Shown here: piece by piece, positions 12,862 to 25,500 of the stretch
How positions within the stretch are numbered: position 1 is the first letter of the stretch
Layout: every line of letters starts with the position of its first letter
Assembly: GCA_963680875.1 (NCBI GenBank)
Contig: OY804589.1
Location: forward strand, 16,698,028-16,762,027
Source: Bathymodiolus brooksi
Taxonomy: Eukaryota > Mollusca > Bivalvia > Mytilida > Modiolidae
DNA length: 64,000 nt
Reading direction: 5' to 3'
Position numbers and translations under genes: made by a program
The notes under the pieces: generated by a model
Seen by the model: the letters and a program-made list of their open reading frames with translations, nothing else
Database searches by the model: none
What the model was told of the DNA's origin: nothing

Positions 12862-13780
12862 CTCCCGGTGATAGACCCTATATATCTTTCTGTTTATTTG
12901 CACAATTATCAAATATTTATGTATTTATAGATAGGGGATACTAAATAAGACAAGCTGTGCTTGCGAGACGATTTGCATGAAATCGAAAAATATAACAAAT
13001 AGGTCCCGATTTCCAAATATGTACAATAGAGTTTGATATGTCCCTGCATGAACACTCAATTTGAATAAATTAAACAGTTATTTTAAGGGAGAAAAATAAA
13101 ATTTTGACATTCCGACATTGACTTCCCTATTTATATTCTACTTCCGATTTCTAGTGTAACATTGCGCACAATCAAGCGACGTTAATGAAATAAATTATAT
13201 AACGAGTTCTAACATGACCTCCTTCTTTCGCTTTGTTAACAAACGAGCGAGTTATCCTTTCGGTATATTCTCATTAGCACATGCAGCGGTGAATGTCATT
13301 TATTCTTTTTTTTTCTATTGTTCAGAACGAGCTGTCCGTCAATGTACATAGATAACGTCATAATTGTTCAAAATGAAACTGATATTGCAAATTGTAAGCT
13401 ACAATTTGATCAATATGGAATACTAGGATATAAAATAACGTCTCTAATCTGCATATATGATTTGCTAGGGGAAGGGGGTTGTAACTTCCTTGCAGCTTGA
13501 GGAATGGATAGGGTTTTCAGCTTATAAATATATGATTTTGTCGCTCATTTTCTCCTTGACATTCAGTATATCAATGCGCCTACTTTAATTTTAATTTTCA
13601 ACATATGAATAAAGAAAGTTTGAAGATACCAAGCGGATAACCAGGAACCGTAAATAGAAGGACAGGCAATACAATGACCAAAAGAAAAAAGAACATAATG
13701 ACAAGCAATAATTTCAAAAACACTACACAGAAAACTAAAGATTGAGAGACGCGGACCTGGTTTAAAACGTTAGTGAATTC

Positions 13781-14465
13781 GGTGTTCAGGAAATTTGAAA
13801 TTTTAGGTGATTATGCCTTATTTATTACACATAATCTCTAATTCTATTTTCATCAATCGACACAAACCCTCTGTATAAGAAGTCGAGCAAACCAAAATAA
13901 TAAAACAGGATTTGAGGAAATAGGTTCATTTAACGTATTCAAAGATACAATGTAAGAGTGCTATATAAATACTAATGTATTTTAAAATTCCACCCTCTCC
14001 ATGCTACACTGGCCTACATATAATATATATTTTTAAACTTAATATAAATTATAATGTTATGTCGATAGCAATCAATAATGATCAGCAATCTTTCGTAACC
14101 GAGGAAATATTAAAGATTTTATTAGGAATGGATTTGTAATTTTGATTTACAAACGTAGATATCTCCGACCACGACTTACAAGATTAACCTAAATACGAAT
14201 TGTTTTAAGAAATGTTTGAGGATATCAACGGGTTAATCAGACGTCGTAAATTGAAAAAAAGACAGTCGAGAGAACACTACACTGACAACTAAAAATTAGG
14301 CTAGGTTTTTAACACCATTGAAAACCGCTGATGAACTCAGATCCTCCGGGGAGTAAAGTAGTTACTGCTCCACTATTGATGCCCGTGGTGTAGCGTAGTA
14401 TTATCTACTTACGTGCCGTCTTTATTTGCGTACTTAACATGCCTCTTTCTTTCAGGAAAAGGTAG
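13781..14465. other. Unidentified AT-rich sequence
   Basis: A partial relative of the TTGAGGATATCAACGGGTTA interspersed-repeat start is at 14,217. No gene is seen. Confidence 0.4.
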
Positions 14466-14469
14466 TACT

Positions 14470-15923
14470 CTACAGTGGTGAATTAACATTAGAGAAAATT
14501 GAAGGGACCATCAAGGACGGAAAATCCAGAGAAACTGGCAACACTGTGTACTAGACACAGGACGAGGACAACAAAACAAAACTTACAATACAGAAAGGTT
14601 AAAAGATGAGCAATACGGAATCCACCAAAACCCGGGATGAACCCAGGTGCTCACGAAGGGTAAACAGTTCCTTCATCTTATAAGATACTCGTCATATTAC
14701 TCATAGAGTCAAGACGTGTTGGACGCCACTTTGCACAAGCAAGCAAAATGACATATAAATGATAAGGGTAATAACAAAATTATCGAACTCCGAACAATCT
14801 TACAAAGGGAAAGTAAAAACTCATAAGTATATAAACAGACAAAATTAGTCAACAACCGGAAAACTGTGAAAACCGTAATGACCCTGACTTGGTACAGGCA
14901 TTTCTAAAGAAATGGTTGGCTGAATCAGATTTTAAAGCGCCAAAACCTCCCCCTTTCATTACGGCTCAAAGTTTCCGGCTGTCACTATAACAGTATTTAT
15001 AACAATACTTGAACAAAACAGATAAAACAGTTGTCACAGCAGCACCAAACTCAGTGAAGTAAATGTCAAAGACACTTTTACGTCACACATTGATATAAAA
15101 TATTTTTGACATTTTTGTTGACACCTTATCTTTATACATGTTCACTATATGAAAATCCATCGTTTATAATCTTTTCTGCAGAGACGGAATATATTTCTTG
15201 GTATCGGAATATAAACTTTTTAAGAGATCGAATAAGGCGAATCTTTTAATAGCCCTGGTCCAGTAGCATGTTTCTCAGATGAAGATGACGTTTCAGGAAA
15301 CGAGAATAATTGCTCCTGGCCCTTGGATAGCGAATCAATTGCGAGATGTAAACACCATATGCAGGGGAAGCTGGTATATTGCTGCACATATTTGGAAAAT
15401 TTATGATTTTAGCATTGAAGTCGTCCCGTTTATCATATATTTTAGTACTGATTTAACCACTGTCGTCAAATTCGAGGTATAAATTCAAAAATGATGCGGA
15501 CGAAGCGGTGTCTGTGATCTCTTTAACTTCCAGCTCTGGAGGATATATCAATGGAAGAAATTCTGCAAATCTAGAATTATTGATAGATAAAACGTCATCA
15601 ATATACCTGTATGTGAAATTAAAGGCTCTAGCCTCATGAATCTTCTTATCTATTACAAGCTTTTGAAGAAACTCCGACTCATATGAGTAAATAAATAAAT
15701 CGGATAGAAGAGGGGCACAATTCGTACCCATTGGTATGCCGACGACCTGCTGAAACAGTATCCCTCCAAAGGACACAAATATGTTATCGATGAGGAACTC
15801 CAGCATACTGATGACTTGTTCCTCGGAGTAGCATGTTTTACTTCTTCGAATTTTGTTTGAAAAATATGTGGAATTGTAGCCTAACACAACTTTTGAGGCA
15901 TAGTTTTTATGACTGATATGCAT
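14470..15923 (-). mobile_element. Penelope-type retroelement remnant with RT fragment
   Basis: On the minus strand 15,923-15,453 is an open 156-codon RT piece: a finger region (SMLEFLIDNIFVSFGG), GIPMGTNCAPLLSDLF, and the catalytic box FTYRYIDDVLS. The GIPMGTNCAP and Y(I/V)DD pair is what I recall for Penelope-like RTs of molluscs and cnidarians. Recognisable but stop-ridden coding continues to ~15,290. The tail segment runs to ~14,470. The upstream part of the RT and any GIY-YIG nuclease are missing. Confidence 0.7.
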
Positions 15924-16084
15924 CTTGAAACTAGGTCATTGTTATATTATCGCATATGGTTCCAGTATGTCAATATACAACAGTTAAGAGACATCTTGCA
16001 TATTTGTCTGTAAACTAAACGAATAGAAAATCAGGAATATAAATCTGATCTTTCTACTAGTGTAAATTAAACTCAGGTGTCTTT

Positions 16085-18125
16085 CAAGAAAAGTTTGAAG
16101 ACAGTAAAGGGTTAATCAAAAAGGGACAATCGACGACGAAGAGATGTTAAAATGATCAAAAGAAAAAGGACAAGACAATAATCCATAATACATTACACTA
16201 GAAACTAAAGATCCAGCAACATTAACACCATAGAATGTCCTCATATCCTCCAGAATGGCAAACATCTCCTGCTCGACTAGTTGCTACTAGTTATGTCATC
16301 ATTCTCTCCAGAAGGGCAAACATCTCCTGCTCGACTAGCTGCTACTAGCTATGTCCTCATACTCCCCATAAGGGCAAACATCTCCTGCTCGACAAGTTAC
16401 TACTCGTTATGTCATCATTCTCTCCAGAAGGACAAGCATCTCCAGCTCGACTAGTTGCTACTAGTTATGTCCTCATACTCTCCAGAAGGGTAAACATCTC
16501 CTGCTCGACTAGTTGCTACTAGTTATGTCCTCATACTCTCCAGAAGGGTAAACATCTCCTGCTCGACTAGTTGCTACTAGTGTTGTGCTCATACTCTCCA
16601 GAAGGGTAAGCATCTCCTGCTCGACTAGTTTGTACTAAGTATGCCCTCATTCTCTCCAGAAGGGTAAACATCTCCTGCTTGATTACTTGCTACTAGTTAT
16701 GTCCTCATACTCTCCAAAAGGGTAAACACCTCCTGCTCGACTAGTTGCTACTAGTGTTGTGCTCATACTCTCCAGAAGAGTAAACATCTCCTGCTCGACT
16801 AGTTTGTACTAAGTATGCCCTTATTCTCTCCAGAAAGGTAAGCATCTCCTGCTCGACTACTTGCTACAAGTTATGTCCTCGTACTCTCCAGAAGGGTAAA
16901 CATCCCCTCCTTGACTAGTTGCTACTAGTTATGTCCTCATTCTCTCCAGAAGGGTCAACATCTCCTGCTCGACTAGTTGCTACTAGTTATGTCCTCATAC
17001 TCTCCACAAGGGTAAACATCTCCTGCTCGATTAGTTGCTACTAGTTATGTCCTTATGCTCTCCAGAAGGGTAAACATCTCCTGCTCGACTAGTTACTACT
17101 AGGTATGTTCTCATACTCTCCAGAAGGGTAAACATCTCCTGCTCAACTACTTGCTACTAGTTATGTCATCATACTCTGCAGAAGGGTAGACATCTCCTGC
17201 TCGACTAGTTGCTACTAGCTATGTCCTCATGCTCTCCAGAAAGGTAACCATCTCCTGCTCGACTAGTTGCTACTAGTGTTGTGCTCATACTCTCCAGAAG
17301 GCTAAGCATCTCCTGCTCGACTAGTTTGTACTAATTATGCCCTCATTCTCTCCAGAAGGGTAAGCATCTCCTGCTCGACTAGCTGCTACTAGTTATGTCC
17401 ACATTCTTTCCAGAAGGGTAAACCTCTCCTGCTCGACTACCTGCTATTGGTTATGTCCTCATACTCTCCAGAAGGGCAAACATCTCCTGCTCGACCAGTT
17501 GCTACTAGTTATGTCCTCGTGCTTTCCAGAAGGGTGAGCATCTCCTGCTCGACTAGTTGCTACTAGTTATGCTCTCATACTCTCCAGAAGGGTAAACATC
17601 TCCTGTTCAACTAGTTGTTACTAGTTATTTCCTCATTCTCTCCAGAAGGGTAAACATCACCTCCTCGACTAGTTTCTACTAGTTATGCTCTCATACTCTC
17701 CAGAAGGGTAAACATCCCCTGTTCAACTAGTTGTTACTAGTTATTTCCTCATTCTCTCCAGAAGGGTAAACATCACCTCCTCGACTAGTTTCTACTAGTT
17801 ATGTCCTCATACTCTCCAGAAGGGTAAGCATCTCCTGCTCGACTAGTTGCTACTAGTTATGTCATAATACTCTCCAGAGGGGTAAGCATCTCCTGCTTCG
17901 AATAGTTGCTACTAGTTATGTCCTCATACTCTCCAGAAGGGTAAGCATATCCTGCTTCAACTAGTTGCTACTAGTTATGTCATTCTTATTAAAAATCCGT
18001 TTGATAAGTCATGAAAAATGAGAGGAGGACGTGATTGTGACTTCTACAAATGGAACATATCCGTCATTATTTGTGACACAGATATTCTGTAAAGGATAAG
18101 TAGGTAATGATGGCGGCTTAAAGCG
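16085..18125 (-). mobile_element. Second Penelope-type tail, inflated by a minisatellite
   Basis: It begins AGTTTGAAGACAGTAAAGGG and ends with CATATCCGTCATTATTTGTG, ACACAGATATTCTG. The copy at 60,340-60,660 has the same markers in the same order, separated by only ~150 bp. Here a 58-bp array fills the middle. Confidence 0.65.
16234..17975. repeat. 58-bp minisatellite, ~30 copies
   Basis: The unit is CTCCAGAAGGGTAAACATCT, CCTGCTCGACTAGTTGCTAC, TAGTTATGTCCTCATA. It is clearly derived from the single-copy segment CTCCGGAAGGGTAAGCAGTT, CCTG... present in related repeats at 60,505 and 62,015. Confidence 0.92.
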
Positions 18126-18187
18126 TAAGTGATTAATAAAAATATTATACTACAATTGAAAATACAGAGTGTAAGTTTGGTAATTAA

Positions 18188-18540
18188 CAAACGCATCAGT
18201 GGTGTAATGGTTAACGTACTGGCCTTGAATGGGTTAAATGGTGAGTTCGCGCCAAATTTGTCAAACCAAAGATTATAAAATTGGAATTTGCTATCTCTAC
18301 TCTAAGCACACAACAGTATAGGGTAAGAGCAATTAAAGTTGTGTTGGTTCGATTGGAATCAGAATAATGCGTCCGAGAGGAATGATATGTCTACCCGCCG
18401 ACTGTGAGCTAAAACTACAACTCAACCAAGCGGGGTTTTTTCTAGTACAAAGCTGACATAATCATTAACTCATCGAAATATAACTTCACCATGATACAGT
18501 TGAAAAATTCCTCACTTTTCAACAACAATCACTCATTAAA
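18188..18540 (+). mobile_element. SINE family B (tRNA-derived)
   Basis: The head GCATCAGTGGTGTAATGGTT...GGTGAGTTCGCGCC has box A- and box B-like words. The 3-prime end (TTTCAACAACAATCACTCAT) is shared with copies at 31.97, 32.7 and 63.2-63.77 kb. Confidence 0.6.
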
Positions 18541-18545
18541 TGTTC

Positions 18546-18547
<2 letters not shown>

Positions 18548-18597
<50 letters not shown>
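18548..18597. repeat. (AAT)n microsatellite
   Basis: About 16-17 uninterrupted AAT/TAA triplets. Confidence 0.97.
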
Positions 18598-18599
18598 CT

Positions 18600-19318
18600 T
18601 TCATAAAGAAATGATGGCCTAAATAGAAAATAGAAGATCACAAAGCTAGGCCACCTGATATTCTAGTTATTTTTGTACAAGATTCGTGCATTAAGTTTAG
18701 TGTATAGCCCCTCATAAAACAAAACTTGACATCCAAAGCTAGTACGTGTAAACAATTGTGTCAATATATTTAGAAATTTGAAAGTGTCACGTCAATCGAT
18801 ATAAATCAGATCACATGGCTGTGTAAACAGCTATCATGTGATCAGGTACAACAAAGGATTTTTGCATTTGATAAAACAAATAGAATAGAAAAAATCTCCT
18901 TGCATATGATCGTTATTTTCTTCAATTCAATCGATATTTTATTCACACGTGGAAAACACTTGAATGACTTCGTGATTTCATTAAGAGTGGAGGTTTGGGG
19001 CCACGATACTAGTTTCACCCCGGAACTATGTATTCTAGTGCCTGTATCAAGTCAGGAAAGTGAGCAGTCACATATCTGCCTAAGGGGGGTCGATATTGTC
19101 TTTGTTTCTATGATTTGTCTATTGGATTTTTGAATAATTTGTTTTCATTTTATTACTTCAACAGCTACAAACTTTAATTGACTCTGTCTGTCCATGTTTA
19201 AGTTCTCGTTATTATTGGGTTGTCTAATTGTATGATTTGAAAAGGATGTGCACAAGCATTAAATCATTTTTTCCTTGCTTGTTTAAACGTTTGCGATAGC
19301 GATCCTAATATTAAGATC
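18600..19318. other. Unidentified intergenic sequence
   Basis: A 77-codon frame at 18,900-19,133 has no recognisable domain. No other feature is seen. Confidence 0.4.
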
Positions 19319-19815
19319 AGAAATTGAAGGTTCCATTATCAAGTAGAACCCCGTCACATTATTGAGTCTGTCTCAAGCTAGAACCACGATGTCCATTGGG
19401 TTCTGTTGACAATTGAAGAGCTAAGGTTCCCTTAACATGATAAACCCCGCCACATAAATAAGTCTGTCTCAGGCTAGAACCACGATGTCCACTGGGTTCT
19501 GTTGTGACAATTGAAGAGCTAAGGTTCCCTTAACATGTTAAACCCCGCCACATAAATAAGTCTGTCTCAGGCTAGAACCACGATGTCCATTGGGGCTCTT
19601 CTGTGACAATTGAAGGATATAATGTTCCAATATATGTTAAGCCCCGCCACATTATTGAGTCTGTCTCAAGATAGAACCACGATGTCTATGGAGATTCTTT
19701 TGGGACAATTGGACGGATAAGTTTCCATTAACATGCTAAAACCCGCCACATTATTGCCTCTGTCTCAAATTAGAACCAGGATGTCCATTGGGATTCTCTT
19801 GAAGACATTCCTGTG
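19319..19815. repeat. ~99-bp tandem repeat, about five copies
   Basis: Units contain CCCCGCCACATAAATAAGTC, GTCTCAGGCTAGAACCACGA and TGTGACAATTGAAGAGCTAA; outer units are more diverged than inner ones. Confidence 0.85.
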
Positions 19816-20339
19816 TTGTGGTGATTACGGTTTGCCATGAGGAATGATTCGTTTTGTAGTGTTGATGTAAATTAGTATCGTCCATTACTGTTCTAGTCCC
19901 TGAGGGTATCATTCGCCCAGTAGTCAGTGTTTTGACACTGACATGGTTTATTAGAAATGTTTGCTATTTAAATTTACAATTTCTAAATAATGTAATTACT
20001 ATTAAAAGTAAGGTTCTTCTCCCTCAGGCATAGGTGGCCTTTCCCGATTTTGGAGATCATGCTTAGGCCCTTTGGTTTACTTCCTCTCAAAACTTAAGAT
20101 CTTCCCACTTTGAGCCCCCTGAAGACGGTTATTCCAGAAACGCGTCGTGCGCACTAAACTTGACATCTACGTTTTTATTACCTTTATCGTTTTTGTTATT
20201 TTGTCATTTCTGAAGAAACGTGTGATTACTTCAAGACGAGGCAAACACTGCATAATTTTATTTTATTTTCCATTAATTATATCTTCATGGCTACTAGGTG
20301 ACCTATTTATGTACATGGGAGGGCTGAATCATATTAAAT

Positions 20340-20830
20340 AATTTATTTATCGAAATTCTAAACTTTTATGGTTCTCCAAAGCCGAAGCATGGATTCCCAG
20401 ACTTCAGTCGATTGTTTTATGCAACAACATTCCAGCAACACTTTTAAATGGAGTATACATCTCTCAGTTGATCCGATATTCCAGAACTAGTGGGTCCGAT
20501 GATGATTTCCGTCATAGAGTGTTACTGCATGACCTGGTTAATCGTCACGAAATATCTGTGTCACAAAGGACCAGGATATATTCCGTTTGTCGTAATCACA
20601 ATCCAATCCGGTCCTTTCCTCAATCATGATTTTTCAACGGGGTTGTAACAAGACTAACACTTGAGCCCACCCCCGGTTTTAGTGGTGTTTGTGTTGCTAG
20701 ATCTTTTGTTTTCTACATAGCGCTTGGTAGATTATTGTTTGACTTTTTTCTGCCATTGTACTGTCTGTCCGTTTTCGATTTATTGCTCCCGATTACCCAT
20801 TTGGTATCCTCAGATCTCAAAGACACAGGT
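20340..20830 (+). mobile_element. Penelope-type RT C-terminal fragment and tail, plus strand
   Basis: 20,448-20,590 reads GVYISQLIRYSRTSGSDDDF, then RHRVLLHDLVNRHEISVSQR, which I recall as the conserved C-terminus of the same RT family as at 15.5 kb. The tail (20,650-20,830) is the reverse complement of the GATACCAAAGGG...TCAGAAGCCG segment. The repeat end at 20,110-20,190 (ACGCGTCGTGCGCAC) lies just upstream. Confidence 0.6.
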
Positions 20831-21750
20831 ACAATCAAGAGACACTGACACCATTTGGCAACACAAGAAACAGAACGAACACAAAGGGACAATCAAGAAA
20901 CACTGACACCATTTGGGTACACCAGACACAGAACGAAGACGCATGGATAATCAAGAATGGACAATCAAGAAAAACTGGCACCATTGGGTACACAAGACAC
21001 ATGACGAAGATAAAGGGGCAATCAATAATAGACAATCAAGAGACACTGACACCATTTGGGTACACAAGACACATGACGAAGATAAAGGGGCAATCAATAA
21101 TAGACAATCAAGAGACACTGACACCATTTGGGTACACAAGACACAGGACGAAGACGCATGGATAATCAAGAATGGACAATCAAGAGAAATTGGCACCATT
21201 GGTTACACATGACACATGCCGAAGACAAAGAGGCAATCAAGAATGGACAATCAAGAGACACTGACACCATTTGGGTACACAAGACACATGACGAAGATAA
21301 AGGGGCAATCAATAATAGACAATCAAGAGACACTGACACCATTTGGGTACACAAGACACAGGACGAAGACGCATGGATAATCAAGAATGGACAATCAAGA
21401 GAAACTGGCACCATTGGGTACACAAGACACATGCCGAAGACAAAGGGGCAATCAAGAATGGACAATCAAGAGACACTGACACCATTTGGGTACACAAGAC
21501 ACATGACGAAGATAAAGGGGCAATCAATAATTGACAATCAAGAGACACTGACACCATTTGGGTACACAAGACACAGGACGAAGACGCATGGATAATCAAG
21601 AATGGACAATCAAGAGAAACTGGCACCATTGGGTACACAAGACACATGACGAAGACAAAGAGGCAATCAAGAATGGACAATCAAGAGATACTGACACCAT
21701 TTGGGTACAGAATTCAGAGGACAAAGACAAAGATGCGATCAAGAATTAAA
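20815..21750. repeat. 72-bp minisatellite with 215-bp higher-order unit
   Basis: Units read GACAATCAAGAGACACTGAC, ACCATTTGGGTACACAAGAC, ACATGACGAAGA.... Three unit types alternate to give a 215-bp period (21,128, 21,343, 21,558). The unit derives from a segment seen singly at 14,490 and 35,930 in the interspersed repeats. Confidence 0.9.
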
Positions 21751-22425
21751 AAAAAAATTTGCTTCTTGCTAAAAAAATCTCTGGTATAGCTCCCTTCTAA
21801 AATTTAAATGCTCGGTCCCTTGTTAACTACCAACATATGTTTCTAAATATATCCTTTTATATCTACATTTGTCTAGCAGTAATAAAGACTTACATATCTA
21901 AAAATGGAGTAAACTCAACTTCAAAAACCAACACTGGTATGCAAGTATTGATGAAATATCTACGATCTTATATATAGGTATTTTAAAATAGAAATGTGAT
22001 CACCCAATCAAAATACATGTTATACCTGTGCCAAATCGATGTCATGTTTATGTATTTGACTTCTTTTTAGGTTTAATAGAGTAGTGGTTTGTATTGCTGT
22101 GGTTGGTCACATCCTTGAACACTTCTGTTTAATTCTTTATTTATAACATTATGACAGATCAAAGTTCTAACATGTATTTATTGTATTGATCTAGTGCACA
22201 CATTCTCAGCCAATCAATAAATAAGATTGTATTCCGATGTGATCAAGATTATCTATGAATTTGTTAGTTTCGATAACTAACTATGCATAGTTCTCGAGCA
22301 TCCGGTTTCAAACTTTTTTTCTCGTTTCTTTTATTTGTATATATAATCTGATTGCTTTATAGACAAGTATGTTTTATGTTTGATTTCTAAGGATCTTGTA
22401 GGTGTCTAAGTTTAATAATATAATT
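21751..22425. other. Unidentified AT-rich sequence
   Basis: No gene or named repeat recognised. Confidence 0.4.
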
Positions 22426-22462
22426 TATTCACGCCACGATATAGTTGAAATATTACTTAAAC

Positions 22463-22515
<53 letters not shown>
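22426..22515 (+). mobile_element. SINE family A 3-prime end with (AATC)n tail
   Basis: CACGCCACGATATAGTTGAA, ATATT..., CACCAATCAATCAATC is the family 3-prime end, followed by about 12 AATC units. Confidence 0.7.
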
Positions 22516-22516
<1 letters not shown>

Positions 22517-25500
22517 GTTTTTTTGTGAGGTCGTGTATTCATTTTTGTAGTTATCTGTGTTGTGTTTTTTGCTTTGTTTTTGTTTGTTTTTGTTTTGTTT
22601 TGTTCTTCCTTTTTTATTTTTGCTCTTGTGCTTGTGGTTTTGTATTTGTGTGTGTGTTTTTGTTCTTTTGTGTTTGTGTTTGTGTTTGTGTTTGTGTTTT
22701 TGTTTTTGTGTTTGTGTTTGTATTTTTGTTTTTGTTTTTGTGTTTGTGTTTTTGTGTTTGTGTTTGTGTTTGTGTTTTTGTTCTTTTGTGTTTGTGTTTG
22801 TGTTTGTGTTTTTGTGTTTGTATTTTTGTTTTTGTTTTTGTGTTTGTCTTTATGTTTGTATTTTTGTTTTGGTGTTTGTGTTTGTGTTTGTGTTTTTGTG
22901 TTTGTGTTTGTATTTTTGTTTTTGTTTTTGTGTTTGTCTTTATGTTTGTATTTTTGTTTTGGCGTTTGTGTTTGTATTTTTGTTTTTGTGTTTGTGTTTG
23001 TGTTTGTGTTTTTGTGTTTGTGTTTGTATTTTTGTTTTTGTTTTTGTTTGTGTTTGTGTTTGTGTTTTTGTGTTTGTATTTTTGTTTTTGTGTTTGTGTT
23101 TGTATTTTTGTTTTTGTGTTTGTGTTTGTGTTTGTGTTTTTGTGTTTGTATTTTTGTTTTTGTTTTTGTGTTTGTCTTTATGTTTGTATTTTTGTTTTCG
23201 TGTTTGTGTTTGTATTTTTGTTTTTGTGTTTGTGTTTGTGTTTGTGTTTTTGTGTTTGTGTTTGTATTTTTGTTTTTGTTTTTGTGTTTGTCTTTATGTT
23301 TGTATTTTTGTTTTGGTGTTTGTGTTTGTATTTCTGTTTTTGTGTTTGTGTTTGTGTTTGTGTTTTTGTGTTTGTGTTTGTATTTTTGTTTTTGTTTTTG
23401 TGTTTGTCTTTATGTTTGTATTTTTGTTTTGGCGTTTGTGTTTGTATTTTGCGTTTTTGTGTTTGTTTTGTGTTTTTGTGTTTTTGTGTTTGTGTTTGTG
23501 TTTGTGTTTTTGTTCTTTTGTGTTTGTGTTTGTGTTTGTGTTTTTGTGTTTGTATTTTTGTTTTTGTTTTTGTGTTTGTCTTTATGTTTGTATTTTTGTT
23601 TTGGTGTTTGTGTTTGTGTTTGTGTTTTTGTGTTTGTGTTTGTATTTTTGTTTTTGTTTTTGTGTTTGTCTTTATGTTTGTATTTTTGTTTTGGCGTTTG
23701 TGTTTGTATTTTTGTTTTTGTGTTTGTGTTTGTGTTTGTGTTTTTGTGTTTGTGTTTGTATTTTTGTTTTTGTTTTTGTTTGTGTTTGTGTTTGTGTTTT
23801 TGTGTTTGTATTTTTGTTTTTGTGTTTGTGTTTGTATTTTTGTTTTTGTGTTTGTGTTTGTGTTTGTGTTTTTGTGTTTGTGTTTGTATTTTTGTTTTTG
23901 TTTTTGTGTTTGTCTTTATGTTTGTATTTTTGTTTTGGTGTTTGTGTTTGTATTTTTGTTTTTGTGTTTGTGTTTGTGTTTGTGTTTTTGTGTTTGTGTT
24001 TGTATTTTTTTTTTTATTTTTGTGTTTGTCTTTATGTTTGTATTTTTGTTTTGATGTTTGTGTTTGTATTTTTGTTTTTGTGTTTGTGTTTGTGTTTGTG
24101 TTTTTGTGTTTGTGTTTGTATTTTTGTTTTTGTTTTTGTGTTTGTCTTTATGTTTGTATTTTTGTTTTGGCGTTTGTGTTTGTATTTTTGTTTTTGTGTT
24201 TGTGTTTGTGTTTGTGTTTTTGTGTTTGTGTTTGTATTTTTGTTTTTGTTTTTGTTTGTGTTTGTGTTTGTGTTTTTGTGTTTGTATTTTTGTTTTTGTG
24301 TTTGTGTTTGTATTTTTGTTTTTGTTTTTGTGTTTGTGTTTTTGTGTTTGTGTTTGTGTTTTTGTGTTTTTGTGTTTGTGTTTGTGTTTGTGTTTTTGTT
24401 CTTTTGTGTTTGTGTTTGTGTTTGTGTTTTTGTGTTTGTATTTTTGTTTTTGTTTTTGTGTTTGTCTTTATGTTTGTATTTTTGTTTTGGTGTTTGTGTT
24501 TGTATTTTTGTTTTTGTGTTTGTGTTTGTGTTTTTGTGTTTGTGTTTGTATTTTTGTTTTTGTTTTTGTGTTTGTCTTTATGTTTGTATTTTTGTTTTTG
24601 TGTTTGTGTTTGTATTTTTGTTTTTGTTTTTGTGTTTGTGTTTTTGTGTTTGTGTTTGTGTTTTTGTGTTTTTGTGTTTGTGTTTGTGTTTGTGTTTTTG
24701 TTCTTTTGTGTTTGTGTTTGTGTTTGTGTTTTTGTGTTTGTATTTTTGTTTTTGTTTTTGTGTTTGTCTTTATGTTTGTATTTTTGTTTTGGTGTTTGTG
24801 TTTGTATTTTTGTTTTGGTGTTTGTGTTTGTATTTTTGTTTTTGTGTTTGTGTTTGTGTTTTTGTGTTTGTGTTTGTATTTTTGTTTTTGTTTTTGTGTT
24901 TGTCTTTATGTTTGTATTTTTGTTTTTGTGTTTGTGTTTGTATTTTTGTTTTTGTTTTTGTGTTTGTGTTTTTGTGTTTGTGTTTGTGTTTTTGTGTTTT
25001 TGTGTTTGTGTTTGTGTTTGTGTTTTTGTTCTTTTGTGTTTGTGTTTGTGTTTGTGTTTTTGTGTTTGTATTTTTGTTTTTGTGTTTGTGTTTGTGTTTG
25101 TGTTTTTGTGTTTGTGTTTGTATTTTTGTTTTTGTTTTTGTGTTTGTCTTTATGTTTGTATTTTTGTTTTGGTGTTAGTGTTTGTATTTTTGTTTTTGTG
25201 TTTGTGTTTGTGTTTTTGTGTTTGTGTTTGTATTTTTGTTTTTGTTTTTGTGTTTGTCTTTATGTTTGTATTTTTGTTTTTGTGTTTGTGTTTGTATTTT
25301 TGTTTTTGTGTTTGTGTTTGTGTTTGTGTTTTTGTGTTTGTGTTTGTATTTTTGTTTTTGTTTTTGTGTTTGTCTTTATGTTTGTATTTTTGTTTTTGTG
25401 TTTGTGTTTGTATTTTTGTTTTTGTGTTTGTGTTTGTGTTTGTGTTTTTGTGTTTGTGTTTGTATTTTTGTTTTTGTTTTTGTTTGTGTTTGTGTTTGTG

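Larger units (their letters stand above)
10522..13780. repeat. Segmental duplication copy B
   Basis: Same order as copy A. It differs by a foldback insertion (10,752-11,143) and a second foldback (12,734-12,861), and it has a single unit where copy A has the 30-bp array. Divergence by eye is moderate, with many small indels, so the duplication is not recent. Confidence 0.8.

Noticed and set aside
16234..17975. Regular 58-bp array resembling a CRISPR locus
   Set aside because: Units are directly tandem without unique spacers, vary as a minisatellite does, and the genome is eukaryotic.
18188..18260. Possible tRNA gene
   Set aside because: It has box A/B-like words but no cloverleaf that closes, and it is followed by a repeat body; this is a SINE head. 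The same holds for heads at 9.3, 33.4, 36.2, 51.5 and 60.3 kb.
20913..21749. Hydrophilic plus-strand frames (HKTHDEDKGAINN repeats)
   Set aside because: By-products of the 72-bp minisatellite; no unique coding flanks.
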